Positions 25,227 to 35,348 of a stretch of DNA of 64,000 nucleotides are shown here, piece after piece (position 1 is the stretch's first letter; the number at the start of each line of letters is the position of its first letter). The DNA comes from Pedobacter miscanthi (GTDB taxonomy: Bacteria > Bacteroidota > Bacteroidia > Sphingobacteriales > Sphingobacteriaceae), in NCBI RefSeq assembly GCF_003315595.1, contig NZ_QNQU01000003.1, positions 310,001 through 374,000 of the forward strand, written 5' to 3'. Under the pieces are notes generated by a model that worked only from the letters and a program-made list of their open reading frames with translations, had not been told where the DNA came from and ran no database searches. The translations under genes and the position numbers were made by a program.

Positions 25227-27113
25227 TTAGATCAGTTCAACGCTTCTGCTTACAAAAGCAGTTAGTTCTGCTCCGGTTAACATGCCCTGGGCCAACAACG
25301 CTAAATCTACCGCTTGTTTGGCTAACGTGCTTTGTTCTGCCTCATCTGATTTTAAGATCTTGCTGATCAGCTTATGGTTTCCGTTAATGGCTACTTTGTA
25401 GTTGTCTGGCATCTGACCATAAAAATTCATTCCGCCACCCATTGCAGCCATATCTTTCATACGGCGCATAAACTCGTCCATGGTAATGGTTACAGGCAAT
25501 TCTTCAGGATTTAAGGCCACAATTTCTACATGCATACCTGGTTTGGTAATGGCTTTTTCGAAAATGCTTGTTACTTCTTTTACCTGATCTTCGCTTAATA
25601 CGTGTTCATTTTGCTCGTCTTTTTCAATTAATTTGTCGGCAACGCTCGAATCAACCCGTTTGATAGATGTTTTTTCCAGTTTTTGCTCTAACTGATTGAT
25701 AAAGTGATTATCGATTGGCGAATCCAATACGAGCACATCGTAGTCTTTTTTATTGGCCGACTGGATAAAAGCATCCTGTTTAGCAGCATCGTTGGTATAT
25801 AGATAAACCACGGTGCCATTTTTATCGGTTTGTAACGGCGAAACTTTTTCCTTGTATTCAGGTAAGGTGAAAAGTTCGTTTTTAGTGTTTCCAACCAACG
25901 CAAAATCTTTGGCTTTATCATAAAACTTCTCTTCGCTGATCATACCGTATTTTACAAATAAACCAATGTCTTTCCATTTGTCTTCGTATGCTTTACGGTC
26001 TTTAGCAAATAGTTCTGCTAATTTATCGGCAACCTTTTTGGTAATGTAGTTGTTGATCTTTTTAACATTGCTGTCGGCCTGTAAGAAACTACGCGAAACG
26101 TTTAACGGAATATCCGGCGAATCGATTACACCGTGTAATAACATCAAAAACTCAGGTACAATGTCTTTAACCTCGTCGGTAATGAAAACCTGACGCGAGT
26201 AAAGCTTAATTTTGTTACGCTGCATTTCGAAGTCGTTTTTCAACTTAGGGAAATACAGTACACCGGTTAAATTGAACGGGTAATCAACATTCAGGTGGAT
26301 CCAGAATAAAGGTTCTTCACTAAACGGATATAATTCGCGGTAAAAGCTTAAATAATCCTCATCTGACAAATCTGCAGGAGCTTTAGTCCAGATCGGGTTA
26401 GTGGTATTGATGATATTATCAACTTCAACATCATTATATTTTGCCTTACCTTCTTCATCAACACCATCTTCAACAGATTCTGTTTTGGTACCGAATTTAA
26501 TCGGAACAGGTAAGAATTTAGCATATTTATCAAGGATGCCCTGAAGTTTGCTTTCTTCTAAAAACTCTTCCGAATCTTTGTTTACGTGAAGGATGATATC
26601 GGTACCGCGTGTAGTTCTGGTACCTTCGGTAATTTCGAATTCGGTGCTTCCATCGCAAACCCAACGTGCAGGTTCAGCGCCATCTTGGTATGATAAAGTC
26701 TGAATTTCAACTAAATCAGCCACCATAAAGGCCGAATAGAAACCCAAACCAAATTTACCGATGATTTCGTTGGCATCTTTAGCATCTTTAAATTTCTCTA
26801 CAAACTCGCTTGCGCCAGAAAATGCAACCTGGTTAATGTATTTTTTGATTTCTTCGGCAGTCATACCCAAACCGTTATCGCTAATGGTAATGGTTTTTGC
26901 GTCTTTATCAACTGCCACCTGTACCAATGGGGTACCAACTTCGCCGTTAAACTGACCTAATGAACCTAGTCTTTTGATTTTTTGAACCGCATCTACTGCG
27001 TTAGAAACCAATTCACGAAGAAAAATTTCGTTATCAGAGTATAAAAACTTCTTAATTATCGGGAAGATGTTCTCGGTATGTATCGAGATATTTCCTTTTT
27101 CCTGTATGCTCAT
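25227..27113 (-). CDS. htpG: Molecular chaperone HtpG (Hsp90 family)
   Basis: 628 aa, family-typical length. The N-terminal GHKL ATPase domain starts at the ATG at 27113 (MSIQEKGNISIHTENIFPIIKKFLYSDNEIF) and has FLRELVSNAVDA (ATP/Mg Asn), ISDNGLGMT and GKFGLGFYSAF. The middle domain has LYSRQVFITD and LNVSRSFLQ. A C-terminal dimerisation domain follows. It acts in the cytosol as an ATP-driven chaperone for late folding. It stands alone between a terminator and a divergent spacer; no clear heat-shock operator is seen upstream. Confidence 0.97.
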   Translation of the reverse strand: MSIQEKGNISIHTENIFPIIKKFLYSDNEIFLRELVSNAVDAVQKIKRLGSLGQFNGEVGTPLVQVAVDKDAKTITISDNGLGMTAEEIKKYINQVAFSGASEFVEKFKDAKDANEIIGKFGLGFYSAFMVADLVEIQTLSYQDGAEPARWVCDGSTEFEITEGTRTTRGTDIILHVNKDSEEFLEESKLQGILDKYAKFLPVPIKFGTKTESVEDGVDEEGKAKYNDVEVDNIINTTNPIWTKAPADLSDEDYLSFYRELYPFSEEPLFWIHLNVDYPFNLTGVLYFPKLKNDFEMQRNKIKLYSRQVFITDEVKDIVPEFLMLLHGVIDSPDIPLNVSRSFLQADSNVKKINNYITKKVADKLAELFAKDRKAYEDKWKDIGLFVKYGMISEEKFYDKAKDFALVGNTKNELFTLPEYKEKVSPLQTDKNGTVVYLYTNDAAKQDAFIQSANKKDYDVLVLDSPIDNHFINQLEQKLEKTSIKRVDSSVADKLIEKDEQNEHVLSEDQVKEVTSIFEKAITKPGMHVEIVALNPEELPVTITMDEFMRRMKDMAAMGGGMNFYGQMPDNYKVAINGNHKLISKILKSDEAEQSTLAKQAVDLALLAQGMLTGAELTAFVSRSVELI

Positions 27114-27281
27114 ACGTAAATAAATTGTTTAAAACTACATCACGCACATCAAGCGCTGTTCCAAAAGAATTTATTTGACAAAATGACAGTACAATATAGG
27201 TGATATGGAAAATGGATGATGGATGAAAGGTTTTTCTCCGGGCTTCATCCTGAACTTGTTTCAGGATCCATTCTGCCCTGT

Positions 27282-27301
27282 GGTCTGTGTCTCCACAAAC
27301 C
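27282..27301. repeat. Palindromic interspersed repeat, copy 2
   Basis: GGTCTGTGTCTCCACAAACC is related to the copy at 18414-18433, with the same TCTC centre. Directly upstream is a second palindromic tract, TCCTGAACTTGTTTCAGGA (27248-27266), of a kind common in Bacteroidota intergenic DNA. Confidence 0.6.
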
Positions 27302-27324
27302 ACCAATAAAACTTCTCAATAAGC

Positions 27325-28065
27325 TTAACTTTCCTCCCCGTAAGCCAGTTCGATATCAATAAACTGGATAATCAGTGAGCATACATTACCTGCAGCATCA
27401 AAACCATAATAAACAGGGTAGGTACCATCCCCAAAGCCACTTTGAAAAAACGGTATATGGTAATCGGTTTCGGGGATTTTCCAGTTGATCCAGTCGCCGG
27501 CTTCGCGTTGATAAATTGGATTTTCGGCATAGTTGGCGGCAAAAAGAACTGCGAAATAATCATCGTAAAGGTTTTTACCCGGATTTTCACTATGAAACTT
27601 ATCCTGGAAAGCACAGAAATGTTTTAGTGTTTCACTATCCAGCACACAGCCAAGGCCTGCATCTACATTGAACCCGAAAAATTCGCCCTCGTTAAAATCA
27701 ACCAGATCTTCTGTGCCAATTAATGCTTCTTCGAACCTTACCGCATCATAAGCAGTAAACTGCACTTTTACCGCTGCATAACGTGCACAATCTTCATCAT
27801 CGGGCACTACTACAGCAGCAGTAACCGGAAATTCGCCGGTAGGTACTTTTATGATATATGGCTCAGCATCTTTCCGGATATAAACCAATGGATCGCGAAC
27901 CAGAATTTCTCCAGTTGGGATAGATACGCTGCCCAGTTCGAGATGATCGATCTCTTTGCCGGCTACCTCGGTTTCTTCAAAATAATCGTTAAGGTTGTTG
28001 GGGCAGGCTAATAAATTACGTTTTTCGTTCCAGGTTTTTAACCATGTTTCACTTGGTGCTATCAT
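27325..28065 (-). CDS. DUF4241 domain protein
   Basis: 246 aa, cytosolic, acidic, with no signal peptide. The C-terminal FGDGTYPVYYGFDAAGNVCSLIIQF and the earlier IPTGEILVRDPL and PVTAAVV segments are typical of DUF4241. The function of the family is unknown. Some members sit with polymorphic-toxin immunity genes, but no toxin gene is nearby here. It is separated from htpG by a 211-bp spacer with two palindromes. Confidence 0.75.
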   Translation of the reverse strand: MIAPSETWLKTWNEKRNLLACPNNLNDYFEETEVAGKEIDHLELGSVSIPTGEILVRDPLVYIRKDAEPYIIKVPTGEFPVTAAVVVPDDEDCARYAAVKVQFTAYDAVRFEEALIGTEDLVDFNEGEFFGFNVDAGLGCVLDSETLKHFCAFQDKFHSENPGKNLYDDYFAVLFAANYAENPIYQREAGDWINWKIPETDYHIPFFQSGFGDGTYPVYYGFDAAGNVCSLIIQFIDIELAYGEES

Positions 28066-28093
28066 ATTGGTTTTTAAAAGTAGATAAACTATA

Positions 28094-28132
28094 AAAATAA
28101 AAAAGCCAGAGAGATTTAAGGTCTTTCTGGCT
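28094..28132 (-). terminator. Terminator of the single-domain response regulator
   Basis: On the minus strand a ~10-bp imperfect stem AGCCAGAAAG / CTCTCTGGCT runs into a T-rich tract, 24 bp after the gene stop. Confidence 0.65.
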
Positions 28133-28155
28133 GAATATTTTTGATCGGACTGAAA

Positions 28156-28548
28156 TTAATTCAAGTGAAAACTTGGTTTGTCCTCTTCAAGTGACAGGAT
28201 TTTTGAAATCTTTTTTAGCAGCACATCCATCTGGAAAGGCTTCGAAAGGAAATCGTCCTGACCATAATTCAATGTGGTAAAATCTTTTGGGTCGTATAAA
28301 CCCGAGATCAGTAAAATCGGAATTTTAGAAGTGCTCTCGATCGATTTTAACTGCTCGCATAACACGCGCCCATCGATATGGCCCAGGGAAATATCAAGTA
28401 ATATAAGATCCGGGTTAAAACTTTCAATCCTGTTGAAAATTTCCTCACCATCACTAAGTGCCGAGACTTTAAAGCCTCCAATTTCCAATATCAATTGTAT
28501 GGTTTCTAAAACCTCAATATCATCATCTACAACCAGTATTCTCTTCAT
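28156..28548 (-). CDS. Single-domain response regulator (CheY-like)
   Basis: 130 aa from the ATG at 28548 (MKRILVVDDD), preferred over an ATG four codons upstream. It contains only a receiver domain: D8-D10 acidic cluster, phosphoacceptor D52 (LILLDISLGHIDG), a Ser switch residue in LLISGL and Lys in DDFLSKPF. There is no output domain, so it probably passes or competes for phosphate, or acts by protein contact. No kinase is adjacent. Confidence 0.88.
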   Translation of the reverse strand: MKRILVVDDDIEVLETIQLILEIGGFKVSALSDGEEIFNRIESFNPDLILLDISLGHIDGRVLCEQLKSIESTSKIPILLISGLYDPKDFTTLNYGQDDFLSKPFQMDVLLKKISKILSLEEDKPSFHLN

Positions 28549-28655
28549 ATACGTCAGCAATTTATATGCTATAAAATTATAACAATAGTTATGTTGTTAT
28601 GTTTACAATCTTAAGAATATTTTAACAATAAATTTATAACCGAAGCAAAATAGGT

Positions 28656-29519
28656 TTAACTGGCCTGTTGCACAATGCCTTCTTTTTGTAAAATGAAACT
28701 GAAAAGTTCCTCAATAGGTTTCTGGAGTATTTTTCCGGGCTCGATACCATTTTCCAATAATACCGAAACCAGCGAATCCTGATAATAATAGGCGATTGAA
28801 CCTACAAAATGGCATGGAACGTTTTTGTGTTTGGGATAATCTTTAATGTTGGTATCAACAAATTCCTGAAAGCCGGTACGGAGGATATCCTGTATAAAAG
28901 GATGGTCTTTATGACTGGCCATAAAACGGCTGAATCCTGCAAGATAGATATTTGGGAAAGGTTTCTGGTAAACGTTGGTGATGATCTGTTCCTTTTCTGC
29001 CGGAAAAGCTTTTTTAAATTCTGCTGCTAAATTAGCAGGCATTTTGTTATATAAATAGCTTAAAAGTACCTTTTTTCCGAAGAAAGTTCCCGAACCTTCG
29101 TCGCCCAGTACATAACCCAGGCCATGATGGCCATCATGGATTTTTTTTCCATCAAAATAGCAGATGTTTGATCCGGTACCTAAGATGCAGTTCAGGCCTT
29201 CTGCATTGCCGCAGGTGGCATATACTGAACCTAAAAGATCATGATCTACAGAGATGAAAGCGTTTTCAAAAACCGCTGATAAGCCGTTCGAAACTACTTC
29301 ATGTTTATCGGGCGAGGAGCAACCAGCGCCAAAGAAGTAAATTTCCCTAACATCACTGGCATATTGGATTAGGGATTCGTTTTTGGTAATCAGTTTAGTA
29401 ATTTCCTGCTCACTCAAAAAATAAGGATTTATCCCTGGTGTGCTAAATTTAATGGTTTCGCCATTGTGATAGCCCATCCAATCCGTTTTCGATGAGCCAC
29501 TATCTGCAACAAGTATCAT
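28656..29519 (-). CDS. BadF/BadG-family N-acetylglucosamine-type kinase
   Basis: 287 aa with an actin/hexokinase-like ATPase fold. Phosphate 1 motif DSGSSKTDW is at residues 6-14, an ILGTGSNICYFDG phosphate 2 motif lies near 115, and GYVLGDEGSGTFFGKK near 135-150. This is the BadF/BadG/BcrA/BcrD ATPase family, whose Bacteroidota members are usually annotated as GlcNAc kinases used in amino-sugar salvage (family knowledge). The substrate cannot be read from the sequence. It is a single gene, not in an evident operon. Confidence 0.85.
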   Translation of the reverse strand: MILVADSGSSKTDWMGYHNGETIKFSTPGINPYFLSEQEITKLITKNESLIQYASDVREIYFFGAGCSSPDKHEVVSNGLSAVFENAFISVDHDLLGSVYATCGNAEGLNCILGTGSNICYFDGKKIHDGHHGLGYVLGDEGSGTFFGKKVLLSYLYNKMPANLAAEFKKAFPAEKEQIITNVYQKPFPNIYLAGFSRFMASHKDHPFIQDILRTGFQEFVDTNIKDYPKHKNVPCHFVGSIAYYYQDSLVSVLLENGIEPGKILQKPIEELFSFILQKEGIVQQAS

Positions 29520-29825
29520 GGATTAAATATAAAAATTAATTACAGAATTTTATACTTGAAATAATTTCGTTACCAATATTAAATCGTTTTAGTGTTGAAT
29601 TGGAGAAAGATTACACTGGATAAATTTAGCCTAAACGTTTTACCACAGAGGCACGAAGGCACAAAACGGATTTTTATGTGTGATGTTAAATAGTAATCTG
29701 TTAACAGTAGGCAGTTACTCAAAGATTTTACACCCATGCTACCCAATGAACGAATCGCTAATGAACCAATAAACCAGTTCCTGACGATTAACCGGTTTAA
29801 ACAATTAACCAGTTAACCCAATAAA
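29520..29825. repeat. 306-bp spacer with interspersed and low-complexity repeats
   Basis: Holds TTTTACCACAGAGGCACGAA (from about 29637), a tract I recognise as recurring in Bacteroidota intergenic DNA. It also holds an AACCAATTAACC-like low-complexity tract (about 29750-29825) that recurs at 58610-58725. No gene is seen. Confidence 0.5.
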
Positions 29826-31136
29826 CTATTTCCCCAAATCTATATTCCCACTAATTGCTTTTAAGTTGGTTTCAGCTATTTTGGCCTGGTATTGCATTTC
29901 GATAAAACGGTTCTGCGCATCAATGGCATTGCGTTGTGCCTCCCTCAATTCTAGGGGGGCGATACTGCCTAAACGGTATTTCGCTAAAGTGATATCGAGA
30001 TTTTCTTTCGCAATATCTACGTTCCGCTGTTCTAATTTGATCAGATCAAGGTAAGTGCTATAGTTTTGATAAGCAGTAAGCAATTGCGAGTTGACATCGA
30101 GTTTGGTTTTATTTAAGGTGAGGGCCGAATTATCGATTTCAATTTTTGCATTACGCTCGTTTTGCCTTTGTAGAAAGCCATTGAATAGGTTGATACTGGC
30201 GGTTACACCATAAGTAAACCCGTTGGCCGCAAATTTCTGGTTAAAACCTGTAGGGCTGGTGCTATTTGCCCTGCTATAGCCCGAATTTAAGCTGATTGCC
30301 GGATACCTTGCACCACGGATAGATTTTAAATTTAAGGCTGCAATACGTTGGTTAATAAAAGCATTTTGTACGTTCGGGTTCTGTTGTTCGGCTAATTCGG
30401 CCATTTTGCTAAATAAGATTCCTTTATCTACATCAATATTGCTATCAACCGTAAATGTTGTACCAATATCCCTCACCATCAACTGGTTTAAACGAACTTT
30501 GGCCACCTGCAATGTGTTTTTGGTTTGCAAATAACTCGAGGTATCTGCATTATAATCAACCTGCGCAGTAAGTACATCCAGTTTCGAACCCCGGCCAAGC
30601 TGTAATTTGGTTTTGGCAATATTGGTACGCAAAACAGAAACATCCATGGCACTATCAGCCGCGATTAGCAGTTGTTGCTGCCTCACCACATCATAATAAG
30701 CCGTAATTACATCGGCAACAGTAGTTAAAATGGTTAAACGAGAGTTAAGCTCGCCCTGTTTTTGCAGTTCTTTTAAACGATCGTAATTGGCGAACATGCT
30801 AAAACCGTCAAAAATGGTCCAGTTTAAATCAGCACCATAGCTGTTGTTGGTGCTTTTTGCGCCGGTAATCACCCTATCCGGCCCTGTTGCAGGGGTTTGC
30901 CTGGTATTCTGGATACTTCCGCCATTGGTATAATTTCCGGTTAAATTGGGCAACATTCCTGCGTTACCGATATTTGCATTGTTTTTTGCAATATCGATCT
31001 GATTTTTGCTGATCTTAATATCGTAGTTATTCTGTAAGGCTATGGTAATGGCCTCTTGTAAGCTTAATTTCTCTTGCGCAAAGCCCGAAAGCGACAGGCT
31101 TACCAACAGGATCAATATTTTAAATTTCTTGCTCAT
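29826..31136 (-). CDS. TolC-family outer-membrane efflux protein
   Basis: 436 aa from the ATG at 31136 (MSKKFKILILLVSLSLSGFAQ, a signal peptide), which begins just after the stop of the pump gene. A longer start at 31169 would overlap that gene. Two repeated helical-hairpin halves are visible (LQEAITIALQNNYDI... and LNLKSIRGARYPAISLNSGY...), as in TolC/OprM channels. It forms the outer-membrane exit duct of the RND system encoded upstream in the same operon. Confidence 0.93.
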   Translation of the reverse strand: MSKKFKILILLVSLSLSGFAQEKLSLQEAITIALQNNYDIKISKNQIDIAKNNANIGNAGMLPNLTGNYTNGGSIQNTRQTPATGPDRVITGAKSTNNSYGADLNWTIFDGFSMFANYDRLKELQKQGELNSRLTILTTVADVITAYYDVVRQQQLLIAADSAMDVSVLRTNIAKTKLQLGRGSKLDVLTAQVDYNADTSSYLQTKNTLQVAKVRLNQLMVRDIGTTFTVDSNIDVDKGILFSKMAELAEQQNPNVQNAFINQRIAALNLKSIRGARYPAISLNSGYSRANSTSPTGFNQKFAANGFTYGVTASINLFNGFLQRQNERNAKIEIDNSALTLNKTKLDVNSQLLTAYQNYSTYLDLIKLEQRNVDIAKENLDITLAKYRLGSIAPLELREAQRNAIDAQNRFIEMQYQAKIAETNLKAISGNIDLGK

Positions 31137-31137
31137 C

Positions 31138-34100
31138 TTATTCTTCTGTGTGTAAAGCTTCCTGTTCAAAACGATGGGCTTCTTTTAATTCTTTATTCGG
31201 TTTGTATGGTTTTGCCCAATATGAGTAAATGGCCGGGATTACAAATAAGGTTAAAACCAACGAGAATAATGTTCCGCCAACAATTACGGTTCCCATACTC
31301 ATTCTGCTTTTTGCAGCGGCACCTAAGGCCAGGGCGATAGGTAGGGCTCCAATGGCAATGGCCAAACTGGTCATTAAAATTGGACGCAAACGCGAAACAG
31401 CAGCTTCGCGGATGGCTTCAGGAATAGCGATGCCTTTTTCTTTCAGCTGGTTGGCAAATTCAACAATCAGGATACCGTTTTTGGTAACTAAGCCAATGAG
31501 CATGATAGTTCCGATCTGGCTGAAAATATTCCAGCTCTGACCACATAACCACAGTGACAGAAAGGCCCCGGCAACAGCCATTGGTACTGTTAAAATAATA
31601 ATAATCGGATCTTTAAAACTCTCAAACTGTGCCGAAAGGATTAAATAAACGAGCAGGAGGGCTAAACCAAAGGCAAAAAAGGTGTTTGACGAACTTTCTT
31701 TAAAATCCCTTGATTCTCCGCTTAAATCGGTAGAAAAGGTTTCGTCCAGCACTTTTTTAGAAATGGCATCCATCGCATCTATACCTTCGCCGATACTTTT
31801 CCCGGGGGCTAAACCGGCAGAAACCGTGGCTGCGATAAAACGGTTGTTCCTGTATAACTGTGGCGGACTGCTTTCTTCTTTTGCAGTAACCACGTTATCC
31901 AATTGGATCAGTTCGCCTTTATCGTTACGTACATAAACTGAGCTTAAATCCAACGGATCTTTCCTGTCGCCACGATCGAACTGACCAATTACCTGGTACT
32001 GTTTTCCATTCATAAAGAAATAGGAGAACCTTTGTCCGCTTAGGCCCAGATTTAGGGTTTGGGCTATCGCTGAAATGGAAACACCAAGATTTTTTGCCTT
32101 ATCGCGGTCGATGGTCAGGTTAATTTCGGGTTTGTTAAATTTTAGGTTCACATCCGAAACGGTAAAAGTTGGATCTTTTGATACAGCATCCATAAACAAA
32201 GGAATTTTCTCCCTGAGCTTTTCGAAATTCTGTGCCTGGATGATATAACTGATGGGCAAACCTCCACGGCGCCCCACCGAAATGGTAGGCTGCTGGTTAA
32301 CGATGGTTTTACCTTCGGTATATTTTTTGGTTACCCGGGTAAGCATATCGGCAATATCCTTTTGCGAACGTTCGCGTTCTTCGGGATCAATTAAACCCAT
32401 CCTTACAAAACCTGAGTTTACAGAACCAGAACCACCAAAACCTGGTGAAGTAATGGTAATATTTACATTTTTTTCAGGAACCGAATCGATTACCAATTGG
32501 TTCAGTTTCATGATAAACTGATCGGTATAGGTAAAAGATGCACCTTCTGGCGTTGTTACGTTGATGTTTATCGCACTTCTGTCATCATAAGGGGCTGTTT
32601 CTTTTGGTAATATTTTCCAGAAGAGAAAGATTAAGCCCATACATACCAGAATAATGGGAATGGAAAGCCATCTTTTATCTAAAAACTTATTCAGGTTCGA
32701 TTCGTATGCATCGTTTAGCTTCACAAAGTAAGGCTCCGTCCAGTTGTAAAATCTCGAAGGTTTATGTCCGCCTTTTTTCATTAAATAGGCATTCAACATT
32801 GGCGTTAAAGTTAACGATACAAAGGCCGATACCAGTACGGCAGCGCCTATTACTACCCCAAACTCCCTAAACAAGCGGCCCACAAAGCCCTGTAAGAAAA
32901 TTACCGGTAAAAATACCGCAGCAAGGGTAATGGAAATGGAAATTACCGCAAAAAAGATTTCGTTCGATCCTTTAATGGCGGCCTCAAATGGTGACATGCC
33001 TTCCTCCACCTTTTTAAAGATGTTTTCGGTTACCACAATACCATCATCCACCACCAAACCGGTAGCCAGTACAATGGCCAGTAAACTCAATACGTTTATC
33101 GAGAAACCAAAGGCGTACATGATAAAAAAAGTAAAAATCAGCGATACCGGAATATCAATCAGCGGCCTGAATGCGATGGCCCAATCCCTAAAGAAAAGGT
33201 AAATGATCAGGATTACCAATACCAATGATAAACCGATGGTTTCGGCTACTTCTGTTACCGAACGTTTGATAAAAAGGGTATTATCTAAAGCAACCTTTAA
33301 CTTAATATCCTGCGGAATATCGGCTTTTAGCTTATCGAAACGTTTGTAAAATTCTTTACTGATATCGAGGTAATTGGCCCCCGGCTGTGGAATAATGGCA
33401 ATAGCCACCATTGGTTTGCCTGATTCGCGTAAAATGGTTTCTTCGTTCTCAGGCCCTAGTACTGCGTAGCCAACATCTTTTAATTTAACTACCTGGTTGC
33501 TGTCTGACTTCAGGATCAGGTTATTAAACTGGTTTTCATCGGTTAGTTTTCCCAAGGTTTTTACTGTTAACTCTGTGGTTGCCCCGGTAATTTTTCCTGA
33601 TGGAAGCTCAACGTTTTCGTTATCCAGTGCGGTAACAATATCCTGCGAGGTTAATCCATAAGCACTTAATTTATTCGGATCCATCCAGATACGCATGGCA
33701 TATTTCCTTTGCCCCTGGATTTGTACACTACTTACACCGGGAATGGTCTGGATACGGTCGGCAATTACGTTTTCGGCGTAATCACTTAAAGCCAAAGTAT
33801 TGCGTTTATCACTCTGGATCGTCATGGATAAAATCGGATCCGAGTTGGCATCGGCCTTACTTACTACCGGTAAACCGTCGATATCTTTTGGCAGTGTACG
33901 GGCGGCCTGCGATACCTTATCGCGTACATCGTTCGCTGCTTCTTCAATATTTTTATCGAGGTTAAACTCGATGGTGATGTTACTGGTACCCTGGTTACTC
34001 GATGAAGAAATATTCCTGATCCCATCAATGGCATTGATCGATTTCTCTAAAGGTTCGGTAATCTGCGATTCGATAATATCCGAATTTGCTCCCGGATAAG

Positions 34101-34248
34101 ATGTTCTTACCGAAACCACCGTTGGATCAATAGAAGGGTACTCGCGCACCCCCAGAAACGTATAGCCGATTATCCCGAAAAGGACAATCAATAAGTTCAT
34201 CACTATGGCCAGAACCGGCCTTTTTATACTCGTGGTTGAGATACTCAT
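31138..34248 (-). CDS. HAE1-type RND efflux pump (AcrB-like)
   Basis: 1036 aa, typical of AcrB/MexB. It starts MSISTTSIKRPVLAIVMNLL, followed by REYPSIDP and the porter-domain DPNKLSAYGLT. The TM4 proton-relay pair Asp-Asp is in LATGLVVDDGIVV near residue 400. The second half has LLVYLILSAQFESF and RLRPILMTSLA. It is a proton-driven inner-membrane transporter of drugs or other amphiphiles. It forms an operon with the adaptor (2-bp gap) and TolC. The substrate is unknown. Confidence 0.95.
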   Translation of the reverse strand: MSISTTSIKRPVLAIVMNLLIVLFGIIGYTFLGVREYPSIDPTVVSVRTSYPGANSDIIESQITEPLEKSINAIDGIRNISSSSNQGTSNITIEFNLDKNIEEAANDVRDKVSQAARTLPKDIDGLPVVSKADANSDPILSMTIQSDKRNTLALSDYAENVIADRIQTIPGVSSVQIQGQRKYAMRIWMDPNKLSAYGLTSQDIVTALDNENVELPSGKITGATTELTVKTLGKLTDENQFNNLILKSDSNQVVKLKDVGYAVLGPENEETILRESGKPMVAIAIIPQPGANYLDISKEFYKRFDKLKADIPQDIKLKVALDNTLFIKRSVTEVAETIGLSLVLVILIIYLFFRDWAIAFRPLIDIPVSLIFTFFIMYAFGFSINVLSLLAIVLATGLVVDDGIVVTENIFKKVEEGMSPFEAAIKGSNEIFFAVISISITLAAVFLPVIFLQGFVGRLFREFGVVIGAAVLVSAFVSLTLTPMLNAYLMKKGGHKPSRFYNWTEPYFVKLNDAYESNLNKFLDKRWLSIPIILVCMGLIFLFWKILPKETAPYDDRSAININVTTPEGASFTYTDQFIMKLNQLVIDSVPEKNVNITITSPGFGGSGSVNSGFVRMGLIDPEERERSQKDIADMLTRVTKKYTEGKTIVNQQPTISVGRRGGLPISYIIQAQNFEKLREKIPLFMDAVSKDPTFTVSDVNLKFNKPEINLTIDRDKAKNLGVSISAIAQTLNLGLSGQRFSYFFMNGKQYQVIGQFDRGDRKDPLDLSSVYVRNDKGELIQLDNVVTAKEESSPPQLYRNNRFIAATVSAGLAPGKSIGEGIDAMDAISKKVLDETFSTDLSGESRDFKESSSNTFFAFGLALLLVYLILSAQFESFKDPIIIILTVPMAVAGAFLSLWLCGQSWNIFSQIGTIMLIGLVTKNGILIVEFANQLKEKGIAIPEAIREAAVSRLRPILMTSLAIAIGALPIALALGAAAKSRMSMGTVIVGGTLFSLVLTLFVIPAIYSYWAKPYKPNKELKEAHRFEQEALHTEE

Positions 34249-34250
34249 AA

Positions 34251-35348
34251 TTATTCTTTAACCAAATGAACTTTTACAGGAGCATCTTTCTTCAAAGCCA
34301 TCGATCCGGTTGTTAAAACCGTGTCGCCAACTTTTAACCCTGAAGTAATTACAATGTTTTCGTCGGTACGGGTTCCTGCTTCAACTTTAACTTCCTGCGC
34401 TTTTCCGTCTTTCTGGATGTATACGATTTTACCTTTTAAAACCGGAACAACCGCTTCGTTGGGGATAAGGATCGCATTTTGAAGGGTTTTTAAAGCCAGT
34501 TTAATTTTGGCAAACGAACCAGGTAACAATGCATTATCGGCATTTGGAGCCAAAGCCCTGATTTGTAAGGTACGTGTTGTGGCATTGATGCCGGGCTCTA
34601 TGGCATACACCTTTCCTTTATTCTGTTTTGAAGAACCATCGGTAGTAAAGGAAATCTCGGAATTCATTTTAATTTGTCCGGCATATTTCTCCGGAACAGA
34701 AAAAGTAATTTTAACCGGATTGGTACTTACCAGATTAGCGATAACCGTGGCCGGCGTTAAATAAGTTCCTGCCGAAATGCTGCGTAAACCTACACGTCCG
34801 CTAAAAGGAGCGCGTATAGTGGTTTTGGCCAGCTGTGCCCTGATTAATTGAGCCTGTGCCTGCAACGATCTTAAATCGGCTAACGAAGTATCGTATTCTT
34901 CCTGACTGATAGCGCCTTTAGCCAAAAGTTGTTTTGCGCGGTTTTCGTTTGTAGCCGAAAGTTTTTGTTTCGTTAATGCGTCCTGCAATTGTGCCTGGAT
35001 ATCCCTGTCGTTTACTTTTACCAGTACACTTCCTTTGCTTACATTTGTTCCTTCCTGGAAAAAAATACCTGTTACCAAACCCGATACTTCACTTTTAAGT
35101 ACAACAGATTCGTTGGCATCAATGGCACCGGTAACTTCGAGGTCGTTATCAAACGATGTTGTTTTTACCACAATACCATCAACAACCAGTGGTGCCGATT
35201 TACCATCTTTACCTCCTGATTTTCCTTTTCCTGCCCCTGCAGATGCCCCGCCTTTACCCTCGAGTTTTTTGTTAGCATTAATTCTGTAATAGACTAAATA
35301 AGCCAGGCCTATGGCTAAAACAGCATAGATAATATACCTTTTCTTCAT
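34251..35348 (-). CDS. RND periplasmic adaptor (membrane fusion protein)
   Basis: 365 aa. An N-terminal membrane anchor (IIYAVLAIGLAYLVYY) is followed by a Gly/Lys-rich linker. The lipoyl/barrel-sandwich halves are visible (VVLKSEVSGLVTGIFFQEGTNVSKGSVLVKV and IRAPFSGRVGLRSISAGTYL), with a helical hairpin between them and a beta-barrel (VKITFSVPEKYAGQI) after them. It bridges the AcrB-like pump and TolC. First gene of the operon. No confident promoter was found upstream. Confidence 0.93.
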   Translation of the reverse strand: MKKRYIIYAVLAIGLAYLVYYRINANKKLEGKGGASAGAGKGKSGGKDGKSAPLVVDGIVVKTTSFDNDLEVTGAIDANESVVLKSEVSGLVTGIFFQEGTNVSKGSVLVKVNDRDIQAQLQDALTKQKLSATNENRAKQLLAKGAISQEEYDTSLADLRSLQAQAQLIRAQLAKTTIRAPFSGRVGLRSISAGTYLTPATVIANLVSTNPVKITFSVPEKYAGQIKMNSEISFTTDGSSKQNKGKVYAIEPGINATTRTLQIRALAPNADNALLPGSFAKIKLALKTLQNAILIPNEAVVPVLKGKIVYIQKDGKAQEVKVEAGTRTDENIVITSGLKVGDTVLTTGSMALKKDAPVKVHLVKE

